Below are positions 58,977-64,000 of a stretch of 64,000 nucleotides of DNA, in pieces. Each line of letters starts with the position of its first letter. The first letter of the stretch is position 1. The notes beneath the pieces were generated by a model. That model saw nothing but the letters and a program-made list of their open reading frames with translations, did no database searches and was not told the origin of the DNA. Source of the DNA: Mercurialis annua (Eukaryota; Streptophyta; Magnoliopsida; Malpighiales; Euphorbiaceae); NCBI RefSeq assembly GCF_937616625.2, contig NC_065572.1, forward strand, positions 39,707,653 to 39,771,652. Reading direction: 5' to 3'. A program made the translations under genes and the position numbers.

Positions 58977-59610
58977 GTTTGGTTTTCATTTCATAACGTT
59001 TATAAACGTTTGGATTTGTTTCGTAACGTTTTAAACGTTTGGCTTAAATCGCTAAATGGGGAAACGATTGGATTTGTTTCGTAACGTTTGGATTTGTTTC
59101 ATAACCCTTGTAAACATTTGGTTTGATTTAATCCAACTTTTGGTTTTTTAAACATTTACAAACGTTTGGCTTAAATCGCTAAAAAGGTGAAACATTTGGA
59201 TTTGTTTCGTAATGTTTGTAAACGTTTGGCTTAAATCGCTAAAAAGGTGAAACGCTTGGATTTGTTTCGTAACGTTTGTAAACATTTGGCTTAAATCGGT
59301 AAAAAGGTGAAACGCTTGGATTTGTTTCGTAACGTTTATAAACGTTTGGCTTAAATCGCTAAAAAGGTGAAACGCTTGGATTAGTTTCGTAACATTTGTA
59401 AACGTTTGACTTAAGTCGCTACAAAGGCGAAACGTTTGGATTTGTTTCGTAACGTTTGTAAACGTTTCGCTTAAATCTCTAAAAAGGTGAAACGTTAGCG
59501 ATTTGTTTTGTAACGTTAGTAAACGTTTGGTTTTGTTTCGTAACGTTTGTAAACGTTTGGCTTCAATCGCTAAAAAGGTGAAACGTTTGGATTTGTTTCG
59601 TAACGTTTGT
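58977..59610 (+). repeat. 60-bp satellite, array 3b, direct (about 10 monomers)
   Basis: The direction flips back at CCAAGCGTTTGG (58971-58982), a near-perfect palindrome contained in every monomer. A short disordered stretch (59095-59165) follows, then regular monomers up to the LTR at 59611. Confidence 0.93.
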
Positions 59611-59979
59611 TGTTATATCCCATATTTTTCCTTCATGATTTTGTTGTGTTTCCGACTTAGTTTCGTATTATTAATGGTGGACTTAGCAAGTGTGAAACTT
59701 TAATTGGGGTTGGCGTTGTAGCTTGTATGTGTCGCATGGTTCGTGTGGGTTTTCGATGGCGATTTGATTTGTATCCGAATTATAATCGAGGTTGTGTTCA
59801 TGTGCCTTCTGAATCTGACATGTTTTAATAAAACATTCATATCTCCCAATTTTGAGACGCATTGGAGTAGTGTTCGAACGCGCACACCGAGTATACGAAC
59901 GCACACCCTCGAATCTTGAGGTGTGCAAACGCACACTTCAGGTGTGCGATCGCACATCCGTTTTTGCGGGAAACAGGTC

Positions 59980-59987
59980 TATAAATA
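59980..59987 (+). promoter_or_regulatory. TATA box of LTR Z
   Basis: GGTCTATAAATAGACCTG is itself a near-palindrome and is shared with LTR Y. Confidence 0.72.
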
Positions 59988-60107
59988 GACCTGTTAGCAC
60001 ACGTTCCTTTTATTTTCTTTACTCTGAAAACCCTAGCCGACTTATCTACCCAAAAACTCTCAGAAACATTACAATCTTCTTTCCTCTTCATTAGTGATTT
60101 GATTTCG

Positions 60108-62091
60108 GTAAGCTTTTTACATTACTTTCTTTATTCCTATTCGATATCGTTCTCGCCGTTCGTAACTCGTTTCTATTCTGTCTTAGCGTCGGATTGCTAT
60201 TTTCTTTCTCAATACTTCAGTCTATATCGCTCTTTACAATACGGACGTATTATATCACAATTAGGTACGTAAAAATCTATCCGGTTACTGTCGCCTTCCT
60301 TTGTTATTGTTGCTGTTGTTTGTCCTTAATCTTTTGATTATGTTGTTGTGTTGTTCTATGAGTTACAACCTGATTCATGTTGTTATTGTTTGATTTGAAT
60401 CTCTCGGGATCATTTCATATCATGTTTTTTTTTTAATTGTTTCTTTGTTCTTCGTTGGGCATGGCTTTTCATGTCATTGTTATTTCTATTTGTTCTTATT
60501 CCTATTACTTGAGTTGTGGTTTTTTTGTAAACTTAGAATTTAGAATAGCATTGGCGGTATATTAATTGTTTGGGTTCTGAAAATTGGTTTGTTTGCTCTA
60601 ATTGTTATTACGAATATGATTTTGGGGTTATTTACGTGATATGATTACTGTGTTGTATTTCATTGGTTTGAATGGTGGTTATAAGTGTTAATTTGGTTTC
60701 TACATCTGACATTGAATTGTTATTGGCTTGCATGATAAGTGGGTTAGCGGGAATGAGAGGTTTCAAATGTGTAGCTATTTTGATAATCTTCAAATTGGTG
60801 TTCCTTATTTGTTTTGTTCAATTTATTAATATTCAACTAAGATTATAATCAATTTGAAAACTTGACTTTTAATTATCGTTCTGTTTTCCAAACTACTAAC
60901 CGATAACATTATTTAATTTTTTTTTTTAAAAAAAATGTTAGTCTCGATTATAATTTATATTGTTTTTGACTATTTTAATTTGAGAATGATTTTTTTAATT
61001 TATAATCTTTTAGTCAGATAATTACTCGGGTAATTATCATTTTTGAGAATTAATTGCTTCGTGGGCCAAATGGGCTAAATTACAATTTAACTTTTAAAAT
61101 ATATATTTTTATCTCATTTTAGTTAAGTAATTGTCTGTAAATATTGGTTACTTGTGTTTTAAGTTATTGAGTTCTGTTTTAAATTGTGACTTATTATTTT
61201 ATCAAAATTGTTATTTTGAGAATTATAAACTATGTTTTATAATTTTGATAAAATATAAAGGTTGGGTTAGACTTGGGTCTCTCGACATATGAGATTAGCT
61301 TGGTAGTTACCGGTAACTCGGCTAACCCACGATTTGAGAAATTTATTTAAGTTATTATTTAAATATTATTTAAGTATTATTTTCCGGATCGGATTTAAAA
61401 GCGGGAACTCAATAGACTTGATTTATTGTTGGCTTATTAATTATTTGAGTATGGTGTTTATTCGATATTGTTTGTATTTTTGACTCGGGGCATGATTTGA
61501 TTATTTGTCCATTTTGCTTTGCTTATGTTTTGCTTGACTTGGTTTTGTGCTAGTCCTATGTGGTGTCTAGTAATCTCTAGCGTTAGGGATTGATTTTAAT
61601 AATTGGTCTTACCCTATTATTGGACTTGTCGATTACTCGTGCTCGGAGTCGAACAAGGGTTCGCTGCTTGTCAAGTTTCACGTGGATAAACAAGAAGTGA
61701 GTTTGTAGTGCTATTTATCTCTTTATTAAGTACCACAATTTATTTTAGTATTATAAATGTTTTCGAACTGTTTTAAGAGATTATGGATCTGGATCGGAAT
61801 GAGCTACTCGATAGGCTTGTATTGAGACTGTGTGCACCGGAAAGTACTCAGGGATCGGCAGACTAATGTCTTGCTTACGCTATTATATGACGAGAATTTG
61901 TTTTCGTCGACTCTAGATTTTTCAGTATGCTATGTCATACTTACGCTGAGATCATTCTAATACTGTTATTTCATAATTTTATATATATTATTATAAAATG
62001 ATTTGATTTAAGGGTTTTAAACTTAATAAATGTAAATAGTATTGCGAACTCATCTCAGTATATCTGACCTAGTTGTTTCCCCATTTTCCAG
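60108..62091 (+). other. Candidate LTR intron, LTR Z
   Basis: The donor is GATTTCG|GTAAGC, the branch-like CTGAC is at 62064-62068, and the acceptor is CCCCATTTTCCAG|GTTTATT. Length is 1,984 bp. Confidence 0.5.
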
Positions 62092-62441
62092 GTTTATTAT
62101 TTTGAGCGAGTCTGCGAATCTCCGAATCTTTATACCTCGGAGGTTTATTTTATGGAAATAAATTATCAATCTGATTTCATTCTTAGACCGCAGTAGTAAA
62201 CTAGAAGTGTTTATTATTCTAGTTTGTCTGTCAGTTTGGTCTGACTTGCTTTAATTTTATACTTGGGCATATTTATTGTTTAACTATGGATATTCATTAT
62301 TTAATGCAAGTAATTATATTCAAGTTGTTATATTATTTATATGTCTGAGTGTTTATCCGTGAGGCTTGGTACGAGTTTTGGTATGACTATACCCATACCG
62401 TAGCGCCGGTCGCGATCTATGAATTTGGGTCGTGACAAACT

Positions 62442-62453
62442 TGGTATCAGAGC
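62442..62453 (+). promoter_or_regulatory. Primer-binding site, initiator-Met tRNA
   Basis: TGGTATCAGAGC begins four bases after the LTR and is followed by TTTGGTTTCAAACCAAGGCC, the same as at 44979. Confidence 0.92.
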
Positions 62454-63621
62454 TTTGGTTTCAAACCAAGGCCTTTTGCATGTTATGTGTTTATATATTT
62501 GACATGATAAGTTGATGTCGTGTCTTAGGAACTACTGCACATATAGGTTTCATGCCATGTCTTTAAAACGTCATCTTTTAATTTTAAAAACCTTTTGCCT
62601 ATACCAATAGGATTGCGTCGAGTCAGTCTCATTATGTTGATTTGATGCTAATATTTAAATTGTTTCACTTGGGTGTTTATCGTTGCTTTTGATTTCTCGG
62701 GAAATCATCGATACGTATTTTTCTTAAATTCATACATAGGTATTATGTTGTTTGCCTTATCGTGTGATGTTGCATTTCACATGGAAGATAAATTTTGACT
62801 TAGTTGCCTCTAAAGAAGTGGAAAATTTTGTATATGAAATGTTTTGTGTATTGAAATTTTTTATTCCCCGTGGGTTTTGTTTTGAGCATATCTAAGAATC
62901 CGGTCGAGGTGAATTGGTTGTAGTGATCTCTCGTTGCATATGAGGTCATAGTCAATTGATTGAATAATTTTAAGAATTTGAGTTTGATTTGGATATATGA
63001 GTTAGCTAATTTGAGAATCAAAGATCGCGGTTAATAGGTTTCGATAACCAGGATCGGTTGATCGATTTTGTTGATTAATGGTATTATTCTAATGTTTGGA
63101 TCAGTGGTCGAACCCTTGGTGTGGGTGACAAATTTTTTAAGTTGTGTGATATAAGTGAGGTGCAGTCGGTGTTCAGTATAGTTGTGGCACTATGGTTTGG
63201 AATGATTAGAGGAATCATTGTGTTGAGATTATTTATTACTAATCTAGAGATTCTATTATTATGAGTTCAACTTTTCTTAGGAATAACGGTATGCGTTTTT
63301 GTGTTTCATAATTCACGAAGTTAATTGTATTATCGAATTTGATGTTAGTCATTGGACTGGATGATCCTAGCAGTGTTGTATTTTGATATTGAGGTTTTAT
63401 AATTGTTAAGATTCGAGCTGGTTTTGGAAGCCACTCCGGTATAGAGTAATTGTGACTCTCATTTGGATCATTGTGACTATTCATATTGGGTCGATCGAGT
63501 AATCGTTAGACCACCGAGTTGTTATAATCAGAATTTTGTGCATATGTGTGTTGTGACGGTTATAGTGCGAATAAGTTCAGATTTGAAACTCGAGGTCATA
63601 TTTTTCATGGGTTGGGGAGAA
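62454..63621 (+). mobile_element. Short non-coding internal region of the right-hand element
   Basis: The first 300 bp match the chromovirus leader. After about 62760 similarity stops and no gag or pol is found in any frame. It ends in CTCGAGGTCATATTTTTCAT and the purine tract TTGGGGAGAA (63612-63621). The element therefore seems to have lost, or never had, its coding region, as in large retrotransposon derivatives. Confidence 0.75.
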
Positions 63622-64000
63622 TGTAATACCCCATATTTTTTTTTTCGGCGTGTTTAGTCTTGTGCTGACCTTCTTTTAGTAAAATTTTGATTAGAGTTAT
63701 CATTGAAAATATGGAGTTATCATTTATGCTAAGTAGTGTCGATGATTTAGTGATCTTTTGAGATAGTTTGGTTTATGCAAGTGGTGGTGTTGAGTTGTTT
63801 TGAGGGACAACTTGTTGATTCTGTTTACGCAAGTGCGTTGGTCGTTGGGTACGGTATACCTTTGTTTTCAATTGGGTTAGTTCTTGGTTAGGAACTGTTT
63901 TAGAAGACAGAGTTCGTTTGCGTTATTATTGTTATTTCTTTCTTTATTTACATTGGGTATCTTGTGGATGCGTTTCCATATTGGTTATGGGCGTTCTGTT
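63622..64000 (+). mobile_element. Segment W', LTR-like start, runs off the right edge
   Basis: It begins TGTAATACCCCATATTTT right after a purine tract. It aligns with the minus strand from 31186 leftward (GGCGTGTT..GTCTTGTG..TGACCTTCT, GGTTTATG.AAGTGGTGGT, TTACGCAAGTGC). It does not match the start of LTR Z, the 5' LTR of the same element. Confidence 0.75.

Larger units (their letters stand above)
59611..62437 (+). mobile_element. 5' LTR of the right-hand gypsy element (LTR Z, 2,827 bp)
   Basis: It starts TGTTATATCCCATATTTTTC against satellite and ends GGGTCGTGACA. A palindrome cluster of GTGTGCG/CGCACAC words, including TGTGCGATCGCACA, lies at 59876-59960. A TATA box (59980-59987), a candidate intron, and the conserved end block TAGCGCCGGTCGCGATC are present. 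It is in the same family as LTR Y (30646 leftward). Confidence 0.93.

Overview
The window looks like heterochromatin from a flowering plant (probably a eudicot). I find no host gene. Everything recognisable is LTR retrotransposon sequence, one small DNA transposon, or a 60-bp satellite. The plant assignment rests on chromovirus, Athila/Tat-type and copia retrotransposons with plant-type long LTRs, primer sites matching initiator-Met and Asp tRNAs, and an AT-rich satellite with many CG sites.

Layout from left to right. 1-4649 is the 5' end of a minus-strand Ty3/gypsy element (broken gag, damaged primer site, 2.9-kb 5' LTR). 4650-9744 and 12448-21815 are satellite arrays, split by a 2.7-kb solo LTR (9745-12447) with a perfect 5-bp target duplication. 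21816-32401 is a nest: a plus-strand LTR split by a minus-strand LTR, which in turn holds a 5.2-kb gag-only element (23183-28347, perfect 5-bp duplication) and a 506-bp Mutator-like MITE (29408-29913, perfect 9-bp duplication). 32402-39513 is a pile of minus-strand Athila/Tat-like relics (gag remnant, tRNA-Asp primer site, several LTR pieces). 39514-56617 is an old minus-strand Ty1/copia element (3' LTR, RNase H, RT, integrase and gag remains) cut in two by an 11,031-bp chromovirus (42189-53219) with both LTRs, gag-pol, a chromodomain-like end and a perfect 5-bp duplication. 56618-57066 is a truncated gypsy LTR. 57067-59610 is more satellite, first inverted and then in the original direction. 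59611-64000 is the 5' end of a further gypsy-type element that seems to have no gag-pol.

None of the elements looks autonomous. The 11-kb element carries frameshifts, in-frame stops and a changed RT active site (FIDE for FIDD), yet its structure is complete.

Three patterns seem most worth following. First, the long LTRs share a possible 1.6-2.0 kb intron: GTAAGT/C about 115-145 bp after the TATA region, then a CTGAC branch-like site and a pyrimidine-CAG acceptor. Second, LTRs of several families carry a cluster of short palindromes just upstream of TATA; its position is conserved but its sequence differs, even between two members of one family. Third, one family has two successive polypurine-tract/LTR-start junctions about 540 bp apart. 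All coordinates and motifs come from reading the sequence. Family names come from recalled protein motifs and were not checked by database search.
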